A DNA stretch of 9,567 nt from Trueperaceae bacterium (GTDB taxonomy: Bacteria; Deinococcota; Deinococci; Deinococcales; Trueperaceae): the NCBI GenBank assembly GCA_024636105.1, contig JAGXHO010000236.1:1-9567 (forward strand). Direction: 5' to 3'. The position numbers were made by a program, and so were the translations under genes. Under the pieces are notes generated by a model that made no database searches, had not been told where the DNA came from, and saw nothing but the letters and a program-made list of their open reading frames with translations. Below are positions 1 through 6,254 of this stretch, in pieces. Position 1 is the stretch's first letter. Each line of letters starts with the position of its first letter.

Positions 1-584
1 CGTTCGAACCGATCGAGTACGAGGGCCGCACGCTCGCCGACGGCGGCATCTGCAACAACCTCCCGGTCGACGCGCTGGCGCTGATGCGCGCCGAGATCAC
101 CATCGCCTCGGACGTCACCGCGTCGCGGCGTGCCGGGTTCGCGCACCCCGACGCCGACAAGGCCTCGTGGTGGTCGCGGATGGTGGCGACCGTGACGCTC
201 GAGCGCCGAACCCCGCTCGCGACGGTCACGCTCCGCTCGACCGACATCATGATGCGGCTCCTCACCGACACTCGCTACGTCCACCACCCGGCCGACCTGC
301 GCGTCCAGCACGAGTTGCCCGAGGTCCGCCTCGAGTCGTTCTGGGACCTCGACGCGATCGTCGCGAAGGGCGAGACGGGCGCCGAGGCGGCGTTCCGCGC
401 CGAACCCGCGCTCTTGCGCCGGTTGCAGACGAGCACGGGGGCGCCGGGCGAGCGGCGCCCGCTGCCGGACCCGGACACCGACGCCAGCGACGCGACCGGG
501 CGCGATGCGAACGCGCGCGGCGCGCGCGTGGCGGGCGGGGCCGTCCGGTCGACGGCCACGCGGCCGAACCGGCGCCGGGGGTAG
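1..584 (+). CDS. Patatin-like phospholipase, C-terminal part (5' end outside window)
   Basis: The reading frame is open from base 3, giving about 193 residues to the TAG at 582-584. Seen: a DGG motif (codons at 39-47) followed by ICNNLPVDAL and a strand reading EITIASDVTA. This matches the end of the patatin/RssA fold, where DG[GA] supplies the aspartate of the Ser-Asp catalytic dyad. The oxyanion-hole and GxSxG serine motifs must lie upstream, outside the window. Family members hydrolyse acyl esters of membrane lipids. The last ~60 residues are low-complexity and rich in Arg, Ala, Asp and Pro, and are unlikely to be part of the catalytic fold. The ATG at 84 is internal, because the family motif begins upstream of it. 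The stop codon forms the first half of the -10 hexamer of the next gene. Which RssA or NTE-like subgroup it belongs to cannot be told from this fragment. Confidence 0.85.
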   Translation, partial: FEPIEYEGRTLADGGICNNLPVDALALMRAEITIASDVTASRRAGFAHPDADKASWWSRMVATVTLERRTPLATVTLRSTDIMMRLLTDTRYVHHPADLRVQHELPEVRLESFWDLDAIVAKGETGAEAAFRAEPALLRRLQTSTGAPGERRPLPDPDTDASDATGRDANARGARVAGGAVRSTATRPNRRRG

Positions 585-587
585 ACT
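582..587 (+). promoter_or_regulatory. -10 element (TAGACT) of the first signal peptidase gene
   Basis: TAGACT ends 7 nt before the ATG at 595, so transcription would begin at or next to the start codon (leaderless mRNA). Its TAG is also the stop codon of the upstream phospholipase. There is no Shine-Dalgarno sequence and no convincing -35 hexamer. A 10-bp perfect palindrome, CCGGCGCCGG (569-578), lies just upstream but may be chance in this base composition. The same hexamer pattern precedes four other genes in the window. Confidence 0.6.
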
Positions 588-594
588 GCCCGCC

Positions 595-1560
595 ATGGCC
601 GAACCTTCGCGTCCCCAAGCGCCTTCTCGCTCCGCGCGGCCCTCGCGCACCGAACCGCCCGCCACCTTCGGTCAACGGGTGTGGACCGAAGTCCGCGGCT
701 ACGCCGAAGCGCTGGTCATCGCCTTCCTGGTCGTCACGTTCGTCTTCAACACCGTCGGCGTGGTCGGCAGCTCCATGCGGCCGAACCTCGACGGTGGCGT
801 CGGGAGCAGCAACCTGATGCAGTCCCTCCTGACCGGCGACCGCGTCTTCATCCCAAAATACGAGACCTGGCTGCGGCGGGCGGGGATCCTCGGCCCGTAC
901 CGGCGCGGCGACATCGTCGTGGTGCGCGACCCGGCGAACTCCCCCACCGCGCTCGAGACCGACACCCGTCCGTTCTTCATCAAGCGCGTGGTCGCCATCC
1001 CGGGCGACCGCCTGCGCATCGAGGCCGGGCAGGTCGTGATCAACGGCCACCCGATCGATCAGGGGTTCATCGAGGGCACGGGCGAGATCACCGCCGACCG
1101 GCAGGACTTCCCGGTCATCACCACCCGCGACGGGGCCCTCGAAGGGCTCGTCGTCCGCTTCGCGACCACGCCGTCGGGCACACCCGCCCCCGACTTGCCG
1201 GTCGCCGGCTTCTACCCGCCGGCGCTGCCCGTCGGGGACCCTCGGGTGCAGCTGTACTACGGCCTCACGCTCGACTCGTTGGCGCCGATGCCCGCCAACG
1301 CCGCCGATGGGGAGCCGTTCGTCCACGAGCTGATCCTGCCGGACGGCCACTACTTCGTCATGGGCGACAACCGGCAGCGGGCGCGCGGCGGCAGCGAGGA
1401 CTCGCGCCTGTTCGGACCCGTCCCGCTGATGTCGATCGCCGGCAAGGCCACCGCCATCATCTGGCCGCCCCGGCGCGACGGCGCTTGGAACTGGCGCGCG
1501 CTGCGGCCGCCGGCCGCGTTCGCCGCGGTTCCCGACCCGTCAGCGATGGACGGCCGCTGA
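595..1560 (+). CDS. lepB: Signal peptidase I, long-loop paralogue
   Basis: This predicted membrane-anchored serine protease removes signal peptides from exported proteins; it has 321 residues. A Ser/Arg/Pro-rich cytoplasmic tail (1-35) leads into one membrane segment (about 38-57). The family boxes follow in order: box B GSSMRPNL with nucleophile Ser60, box C RGDIVVVRDP (about 104-113), box D FFIKRVVAIPGDR with general-base Lys130, and box E MGDNR with a following SEDSR (about 256-275). Between the lysine and GDN lie about 127 residues, against about 53 in the neighbouring paralogue, so a loop of roughly 75 residues is inserted in the periplasmic domain (about 160-245). The ATG at 595 is preferred over an in-frame ATG at 505 because the extra 30 residues are Arg-rich and overlap the upstream gene, and because the -10 hexamer sits 7 nt before 595. 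It probably forms an operon with the next gene. Confidence 0.93.
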   Translation: MAEPSRPQAPSRSARPSRTEPPATFGQRVWTEVRGYAEALVIAFLVVTFVFNTVGVVGSSMRPNLDGGVGSSNLMQSLLTGDRVFIPKYETWLRRAGILGPYRRGDIVVVRDPANSPTALETDTRPFFIKRVVAIPGDRLRIEAGQVVINGHPIDQGFIEGTGEITADRQDFPVITTRDGALEGLVVRFATTPSGTPAPDLPVAGFYPPALPVGDPRVQLYYGLTLDSLAPMPANAADGEPFVHELILPDGHYFVMGDNRQRARGGSEDSRLFGPVPLMSIAGKATAIIWPPRRDGAWNWRALRPPAAFAAVPDPSAMDGR

Positions 1561-1565
1561 GCGAC

Positions 1566-2180
1566 GTGAACGCCCCGAACGCGCCGCAGCCGCGCGGCGG
1601 CGTGGCGGTCCAACTGGCGCGCACGGCCGTCGTACTGCTGCTCGGGGTGGCGGTCGCGGTGTTCGGCGTCACGACCGTCGGCATCGAGGGCGACTCGATG
1701 GCGCCGACCCTGCACGACGGCGAACGAGCGCTGGTGCCGCGCTACGAGACCTGGTGGCTGCTCGCCACGGGGCGCACCAGGTCGGCCGGCGACGTCGTGT
1801 ACTTTCGACCGCCGGGCGCGGCGCCGACCTCATGGGTCGATCGCGTGACCGGCGGCCCCTTCCTGATCAAGCGGGTCGTCGCCACCGCGGGTGCGACGAT
1901 CGCGATCGAACGCGGCCGGCTGGTCGTCGACGGTGCGGTCGTGGACGAGCCCTACCTCGACGGCACGCGGGTGCCCCCGACCGGCCTGTCGGCCCGCAGC
2001 GTGCCCACTGCCAGCGTGTTCGTGCTGGGCGACAACCGCGGCCCGCTGGCATCGCGCGACTCGCGCGCCTTCGGCGCCGTGCCGCTCGCCCAGGTGGCGG
2101 GGCGTGCGGCTTGGGTCGTGTGGCCGCCGTTCCGGCGTGGCTCCGATGGGGCGTGGACGTGGAACGTGCGGCGGCTCTGA
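1566..2180 (+). CDS. lepB: Signal peptidase I, compact paralogue
   Basis: This is a second type I signal peptidase of 204 residues, 5 bases after the stop of the first and therefore probably co-transcribed. A short N-terminus precedes a membrane segment (about 18-37). Seen: box B GDSMAPTL with Ser44, box C AGDVVYFRPP (about 74-83), box D FLIKRVVATAG with Lys102, and box E LGDNRGPLASRDSR (154-167). All catalytic residues are present, so both copies should be active. Both paralogues share a P[KR]YETW motif between boxes B and C, which suggests duplication within this lineage. The start is the GTG at 1566. It has no strong ribosome-binding site, and translation may be coupled to the preceding stop. 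An in-frame GTG at 1602 would cut into the residues before the membrane segment and is less likely. The longer open frame reaching back to 681 is out of frame with the first peptidase and carries no domain. Confidence 0.92.
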   Translation: MNAPNAPQPRGGVAVQLARTAVVLLLGVAVAVFGVTTVGIEGDSMAPTLHDGERALVPRYETWWLLATGRTRSAGDVVYFRPPGAAPTSWVDRVTGGPFLIKRVVATAGATIAIERGRLVVDGAVVDEPYLDGTRVPPTGLSARSVPTASVFVLGDNRGPLASRDSRAFGAVPLAQVAGRAAWVVWPPFRRGSDGAWTWNVRRL

Positions 2181-2205
2181 GCGCTTGCCCGCAGGCGGCC
2201 GGACG

Positions 2206-2790
2206 TCAGGCCTCCGCGCGCCGTCCATCGAGCGCCAGCACGTCGGCGCGCGCCTGCATCGCGGCGAGGACGACGGCGACGTGGTCCCACAGGTCGACGC
2301 CGAGCTCCTCGGCGGCCCGCACCACCCCCTCGCGGTCGACGCCGCGCGCGAACGCCTTGTCCTTGAACTTCTTCTTGAGGCTCTTGAGCTCCAGCTGACG
2401 AAGGTCCTTGTCCGGCCGGACGAGGGCGGCCGCGGTGATCAGACCGGTCACCTCGTCGCACGCGTACAGCACCTTGGCCAGGCGCGTCGTGCGCGCGACG
2501 CCGGTGTGGTCGGCGTGCCCGAGGATCGCGTCGAGCATGACGTCGGGCGCCCCGTGCTCGCGCAGGTACGCCACGGCGACGAAGGGATGGCCGCCCTCAC
2601 CGAGATGCGGATGGCGCTCGTAATCGAGGTCGTGGAGCAGCGCGGTGGCGGCCCACAGGTCGACGTCGGCGCCTTCGCGCTCGGCGTAAGCGGCCACGGC
2701 GGCTTCGACGGCGAGCATGTGGTGGCGCAGGCTCTCGCTGGCGGTCCATTCGATCATCAGGTCGTGGGCGGCTTCACGGTCGAAGGTCAT
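2206..2790 (-). CDS. HD-domain hydrolase (COG2316-like)
   Basis: 194 residues. Seen: an HD-superfamily metal site consisting of His24 in RHHMLAVE, His53-Asp54 in LLHDLDYE, His92 and His95 in GHADH, and Asp112 in ACDE. The C-terminal KSLKKKFKDKAFARGVDRE segment followed by AEELGVDLW resembles the COG2316 group of predicted HD hydrolases. HD proteins of this kind are metal-dependent phosphohydrolases, acting for example on nucleotides or phosphate esters; the substrate of this group is not known to me. It is predicted cytoplasmic, with no signal peptide or membrane segment. It converges on the compact signal peptidase (25 bp between stops) and diverges from the 6-phosphogluconolactonase gene (55 bp). 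The ATG at 2790 is supported by a -10 hexamer ending 7 nt upstream and by the position of the first metal-binding histidine. Confidence 0.88.
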   Translation of the reverse strand: MTFDREAAHDLMIEWTASESLRHHMLAVEAAVAAYAEREGADVDLWAATALLHDLDYERHPHLGEGGHPFVAVAYLREHGAPDVMLDAILGHADHTGVARTTRLAKVLYACDEVTGLITAAALVRPDKDLRQLELKSLKKKFKDKAFARGVDREGVVRAAEELGVDLWDHVAVVLAAMQARADVLALDGRRAEA

Positions 2791-2797
2791 GGGTCCG

Positions 2798-2803
2798 AGC
2801 CTA
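2798..2803 (-). promoter_or_regulatory. -10 element (TAGGCT) of the HD-hydrolase gene
   Basis: On the minus strand TAGGCT ends 7 nt before the ATG at 2790-2788. No Shine-Dalgarno site is present between them, so the transcript is expected to be leaderless. No -35 hexamer is recognisable. The same hexamer serves the opposite gene 30 bp away. Confidence 0.6.
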
Positions 2804-2833
2804 ACGCTCCGACGACCCGCGCGCGGCCGATGG

Positions 2834-2839
2834 TAGGCT
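2834..2839 (+). promoter_or_regulatory. -10 element (TAGGCT) of the 6-phosphogluconolactonase gene
   Basis: TAGGCT ends 6 nt before the ATG at 2846, with only CACCCC between and no ribosome-binding site. The spacing places the transcription start on or within a base or two of the start codon. Confidence 0.6.
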
Positions 2840-2845
2840 CACCCC

Positions 2846-3646
2846 ATGGCGGCGCTCGATCTGCACGTGGTCGACGACCTCGCCGACGCGTGGGTGCCGC
2901 GCTTCATCGAGGCATGCCACCACGCCGTCGCGGCGCGGGGACGGTTCGTCGTGGCGCTGGCGGGCGGCGGCACGCCCCTGCCTGGCTACCGCCGCTTGCG
3001 CGACCGCCGCGACCTGCCGTGGGAACGCGTCTGGGTCACCTGGGGCGACGAGCGCGACGTACCGTCCGACCACCCGGATCGCAACGAACGAGCCGCGCGC
3101 GAGGCGCTGCTCGACGCCGTACCCATCCCGGCGGAGCACGTCGTCGCATGGCCGTATGGGCCCGATCCACGCGCGTCCGCGCGCGCGCACGCGGAGGCGC
3201 TCCACGCCCGGTTCGGCGAGCCGCTCGACCTCGACCTCGCTCTGCTCGGCTTGGGTGCGGACGCCCACACGGCCAGCCTCTTCCCCGGCACCGGCGCCAG
3301 CGCCGCCGAGGGCACGACCGTGGTCGTGCGTCCCGACGCCGACGGTCCGGCACGGCTCTCGCTCACTGCGGGCGCGCTCGCCCGTGCCCGCGAAGCGTGG
3401 GTGCTGGTCGCGGGTCGCGACAAGCGCGACGCGCTGGCGCGCACGCGCACCGCACTCCAGGGCGGCGGTCCGATCGATCCCGAAGTGATGGACGCGCTTC
3501 CGCTCACCGCGGTCCGGCCGCGCGAGGCGCTGCGGGTGTTCGCGGATGCCGCGGCGGCCGGCGAGCCGGACGCCGGCCCTGCGAACGACCCAACCGCGAG
3601 CGACGCGTCGACCGCCGAACCCGGCGGCGCGAGCGATTCCGCCTAA
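2846..3646 (+). CDS. pgl: 6-phosphogluconolactonase
   Basis: Predicted to hydrolyse 6-phosphogluconolactone to 6-phosphogluconate in the oxidative pentose phosphate pathway, in the cytosol. Seen in the 266 residues: the phosphate-binding GGGTP (40-44), TWGDERDVP (65-73) with Asn80 further on, and GLGADAHTASLFPG (135-148) carrying the likely catalytic His141. The family form of that last motif is usually GxGxDGHTASLFP, so the Gly before His is Ala here; this is a conservative change and activity is likely kept. Family members run to about 230-245 residues. The last ~29 residues (238-266) form an acidic Ala/Pro/Ser/Asp/Thr-rich tail that is probably disordered. The stop TAA overlaps the TAG of the convergent phosphorylase gene. 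No glucose-6-phosphate dehydrogenase gene lies in the window. Confidence 0.92.
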   Translation: MAALDLHVVDDLADAWVPRFIEACHHAVAARGRFVVALAGGGTPLPGYRRLRDRRDLPWERVWVTWGDERDVPSDHPDRNERAAREALLDAVPIPAEHVVAWPYGPDPRASARAHAEALHARFGEPLDLDLALLGLGADAHTASLFPGTGASAAEGTTVVVRPDADGPARLSLTAGALARAREAWVLVAGRDKRDALARTRTALQGGGPIDPEVMDALPLTAVRPREALRVFADAAAAGEPDAGPANDPTASDASTAEPGGASDSA

Positions 3647-6186
3647 CCCCAGCGCAGCGCAAGCCCGTCGAACGGGTTCGCGAGGCCCGGGTGCACCGGG
3701 TACGCCCGCACGCCGTACACGAGGCGCCCGCTGATCGTCGGCGCGAAGCGGGCCACGTAGCGGTGGCCCCCGTCCGGGTAAGTCTCCACGTGGTTCATCG
3801 GCGCGCGGTGCAGGTGCCGCTGCAGGCCGTCGCCCTCGAGCCCGTACACCACCTCGACGACCAGGTCCGCGCCCAGGAGCCCGCGCGGGTTGAGGACCGC
3901 TTCGACCTCGATCGCGTCGCCCACGTGGCGCACGCCGTCCGTCGCGGGGTGGCCTTCGAAGTAGACGGTCGGCCAGTGTTCGAGCACCTTCTTGCGCCAT
4001 GCGGCGAGCTCGCCGGCGAGGGCGTACCCGTCTTCGGCGAACGCCACACCGCGCGCGCTGGCGGGCGCGTAGTACGTCTCGACGTAGTCCTTGACCATGC
4101 GCTGGGCGTTGAAGCGCGGCGTGACGCTCGCGATCGCCTGCGCCGACCGACCCATCCAGGCGGTGGGCACGCCGTCGTCGTCGCGTGCGTAGTAGAGCGG
4201 CACCACCTCGCGCTCGAGCAGCGCGTACAACTCGTCCGCATCCGCCGCGTCGGCGCGGGCGTCGCTGGCGTAGGCGCGGTCGCCTCCGATCGCCCAGCCG
4301 TTGCCGCCGTCGAACCCCTCGGGCCACCAGCCGTCGAGGATGCTCAGGTTGAGCACGCCGTTCATCGCCGCCTTCTGACCGCTCGTGCCCGAGGCCTCGA
4401 GCGGGCGCCGGGGCGTGTTGAGCCACACGTCCACGCCGCGCGTGAGCGCGCGACCGACGGCCATGTCGTAGTCCTCGACGAACAGCACCTTGCCGTGGAA
4501 GCGCGGATCGGCCGACAGCCGGTGGATCGACCGGATGAACTCCTGCCCCGCCTCGTCCGCCGGATGCGCCTTGCCCGCGAACACGAGCTGCACGGGCCGC
4601 GCCGGATCGGAGAGCAGGCGCTCGAGTCGATCGAGGTCGCGGAAGATCAGCGTCGCGCGCTTGTAAGTCGCGAAGCGACGGGCGAAGCCGATCGTGAGCG
4701 CCTCGGCATCGAACAGCTCGCCGATGTCGGCCATGTCGGTCGGGCTCGCCTCTTGCCGGTCGAGCTGGCGGCGCACCCGACGGCGCAAGAACCGCACGCT
4801 CTGCGCCTTCATGTCCTGGCGCGCACGCCAGAGCGCCGCCGGATCGAGGTCGTGGACGTCGGCCCACATCGCCCCCTCGTCGAGTCGTTGCGGCCAATCC
4901 TCGGGCAGCACGCCGTCGAGCAGCTCACGGATCTGCGGCGCGAGCCAGGTGCCGGCATGCACGCCGTTCGTCACGTGGCCGATCGGCACCTCGTCCTCGG
5001 GGACGCCGGGCCAGAGCTCGGACCAGATCTTGCGGCTCGTCTCGCCGTGGAGCTTCGCGACGCCGTTGCGTCCGGTGGTGAAGCGCAACGCCAGCGCGGG
5101 CATGCTGAAGACCGGCCCCCACCCGTGGTCGGCGCGGCCCAACTCCATGAAGTCGTGCTGCCGCAGCCCCAGCTGCCCCCAGTACCCGCCGAACGCTTGA
5201 GCGACGAGCTCGAACGGGAACGCGTCGTTTCCCGCGGCCACCGGCGTATGGACCGTGAACACCGTGCTCGCCGCGACCGCCTCGCGCGCCTGCTCGAACG
5301 GCACGCCCTCGGCGACCAGCTCGCGGCAGCGCTCGAGCGCCATGAAGGCCGAATGCCCCTCGTTCATGTGCCACGACGTCGGTGCGACGCCGAGGGCCCG
5401 CAGCATGCGCACGCCACCTACGCCCAGCACCATCTCCTGGGCGATGCGGGTGCGCTGGTCGCCACCGTAGAGCCGTGCCAGCAACGCGCGGTCGTCGGGG
5501 TGGTTCTCGGGAAGGTCGATGTCGAGCAGCACGACCGGCACGCGACCGACGCGCGTTCGCCACGCGCCGACCACGACATCCCGGCCGAAGACCTGCACGC
5601 GCACGCGCACCGCTTCGCCGTCCTCGCCGACGATCGCCGTCAGCCCCAGATCGAAGGGGCTGCGGCGCGCGTACACGGCCTCCTGGCGGCCATCCGGAGC
5701 CACGCGCTGATGGAAGTACCCCTCGGGGTACCACAGGCCGACCGCGGTGAGCGGGACGCCCAGGTCGCTCGCAGCCTTCGTGTGGTCGCCCGCGAGCACC
5801 CCCAGGCCGCCGGAGTACAAGGCGACGCCCTCGTGCCAGCCGTACTCGGCGCAGAAGTAAGCGTAGGAGTCCTGCGCGCGATCGGGGTGCGCGCGGCCGA
5901 ACCAACTCGGGTCGGCGAGGTACGCGTCGAACCGCGCGACGACGCGCTCCAGGTGCGCCAGGAACTCGGGGTCGGTGGCCTTGACCTCCAGCCGCTCCTG
6001 CTCGATGTCGCGAAGCAGCACGATCGGGTTGTGGTCGACGCGCTCCCACAGATCGCGGTCGAGCTCGCGGAACAGGCCGCGCGCGTCGGGCTCCCAGGTC
6101 CAGAACAGGTTGCGGGCCAGCTCGTCGAGGCGGGCGAGCGGGGTCGGGAGGTGGGGCAGGACGGTGACGCGTCCGAGGATGTTCAT
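3643..6186 (-). CDS. glgP: Alpha-glucan (glycogen/maltodextrin) phosphorylase, short GT35 type
   Basis: Predicted to release glucose-1-phosphate from alpha-1,4-glucans using phosphate and pyridoxal phosphate, in the cytosol. It has 847 residues, typical of the shorter bacterial form that opens with a DUF3417 domain; here that is about residues 1-110, with LARNLFWTWEPDARGLFREL. Seen further on: CAEYGWHEGVALYSGGLGVL, GHVTNGVHAGTWLAP, RRFATYKRATL, and near the C-terminus ASGTSGQKAAMNG, whose Lys605 should bind pyridoxal phosphate. LSILDGWWPEG and NGWAIGG follow, as in this subfamily. The start is the ATG at 6186: GGAGAG stands 5 nt upstream, and the N-terminus then begins MNILGRVTV just before the conserved domain. 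An upstream in-frame GTG at 6231 lies in the promoter and is rejected. It faces pgl tail to tail with overlapping stops and diverges from the 6255 gene. Confidence 0.96.
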   Translation of the reverse strand: MNILGRVTVLPHLPTPLARLDELARNLFWTWEPDARGLFRELDRDLWERVDHNPIVLLRDIEQERLEVKATDPEFLAHLERVVARFDAYLADPSWFGRAHPDRAQDSYAYFCAEYGWHEGVALYSGGLGVLAGDHTKAASDLGVPLTAVGLWYPEGYFHQRVAPDGRQEAVYARRSPFDLGLTAIVGEDGEAVRVRVQVFGRDVVVGAWRTRVGRVPVVLLDIDLPENHPDDRALLARLYGGDQRTRIAQEMVLGVGGVRMLRALGVAPTSWHMNEGHSAFMALERCRELVAEGVPFEQAREAVAASTVFTVHTPVAAGNDAFPFELVAQAFGGYWGQLGLRQHDFMELGRADHGWGPVFSMPALALRFTTGRNGVAKLHGETSRKIWSELWPGVPEDEVPIGHVTNGVHAGTWLAPQIRELLDGVLPEDWPQRLDEGAMWADVHDLDPAALWRARQDMKAQSVRFLRRRVRRQLDRQEASPTDMADIGELFDAEALTIGFARRFATYKRATLIFRDLDRLERLLSDPARPVQLVFAGKAHPADEAGQEFIRSIHRLSADPRFHGKVLFVEDYDMAVGRALTRGVDVWLNTPRRPLEASGTSGQKAAMNGVLNLSILDGWWPEGFDGGNGWAIGGDRAYASDARADAADADELYALLEREVVPLYYARDDDGVPTAWMGRSAQAIASVTPRFNAQRMVKDYVETYYAPASARGVAFAEDGYALAGELAAWRKKVLEHWPTVYFEGHPATDGVRHVGDAIEVEAVLNPRGLLGADLVVEVVYGLEGDGLQRHLHRAPMNHVETYPDGGHRYVARFAPTISGRLVYGVRAYPVHPGLANPFDGLALRWG

Positions 6187-6191
6187 CGTGG

Positions 6192-6197
6192 CTCTCC
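6192..6197 (-). promoter_or_regulatory. Ribosome-binding site of the phosphorylase gene
   Basis: GGAGAG on the minus strand lies 5 nt before the ATG at 6186. It is the clearest Shine-Dalgarno match in the window and it decides the start codon of this gene. The predicted leader is about 29 nt. Its 5' part can form a 4-bp GC hairpin, CCCC-TGCC-GGGG (minus strand, 6213-6202), which could protect the 5' end. Confidence 0.65.
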
Positions 6198-6221
6198 AAG
6201 TCCCCGGCAGGGGGCGTCGGA

Positions 6222-6230
6222 AGGGTACCA
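6222..6230 (-). promoter_or_regulatory. Extended -10 promoter of the phosphorylase gene
   Basis: On the minus strand the sequence TGGTACCCT fits the extended -10 pattern TGnTAnnnT. Transcription would start near 6215, giving a short leader with a Shine-Dalgarno site. Its -35 region (around 6245-6250) would overlap the -10 element of the divergent gene, so the two promoters may exclude each other. Confidence 0.5.
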
Positions 6231-6243
6231 CCCGTCCTCCAGG

Positions 6244-6249
6244 TAGCCT
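6244..6249 (+). promoter_or_regulatory. -10 element (TAGCCT) of the secreted beta-rich protein gene
   Basis: TAGCCT ends 5 nt before the ATG at 6255, with GAACC between and no ribosome-binding site. This fits leaderless transcription, though the spacing is the shortest of the set. Confidence 0.55.
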
Positions 6250-6254
6250 GAACC

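Larger units (their letters stand above)
2797..2840. repeat. Inverted repeat joining two divergent -10 elements
   Basis: GAGCCTA (2797-2803) and TAGGCTC (2834-2840) are perfect 7-base inverted copies containing the -10 hexamers of the HD-hydrolase and 6-phosphogluconolactonase genes. They are 30 bp apart, with the palindrome CCGCGCGCGG (2817-2826) near the centre. The two polymerase footprints must overlap, so the promoters probably compete, or one central regulator controls both. The symmetry may simply come from both genes using the same -10 sequence. Confidence 0.5.

Noticed and set aside
505..594. An N-terminal extension of the first signal peptidase
   Set aside because: It is Arg/Gly-rich, overlaps the phospholipase gene, and lies upstream of a -10 element placed for the ATG at 595.
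2181..2205. A possible terminator between lepB2 and the HD gene
   Set aside because: Only a short stem with wobble pairs (around GCC-CGCA-GGC) can be drawn, and there is no T-run.
2801..4897. A 698-codon minus-strand open frame
   Set aside because: It lies in another frame over glgP and pgl, both confidently identified, and has an Arg-rich composition without motifs.
6187..6231. A GTG start 15 codons upstream for the phosphorylase
   Set aside because: It falls within the predicted promoter, whereas the ATG at 6186 has a good Shine-Dalgarno site and fits the conserved N-terminus.
1891..6246. A 1451-codon open frame on the plus strand across lepB2, the HD gene, pgl and glgP
   Set aside because: It runs antisense or out of frame to well-recognised genes, is Arg/Ala/Gly/His-rich with no domain, and is the usual by-product of high G+C codon use.
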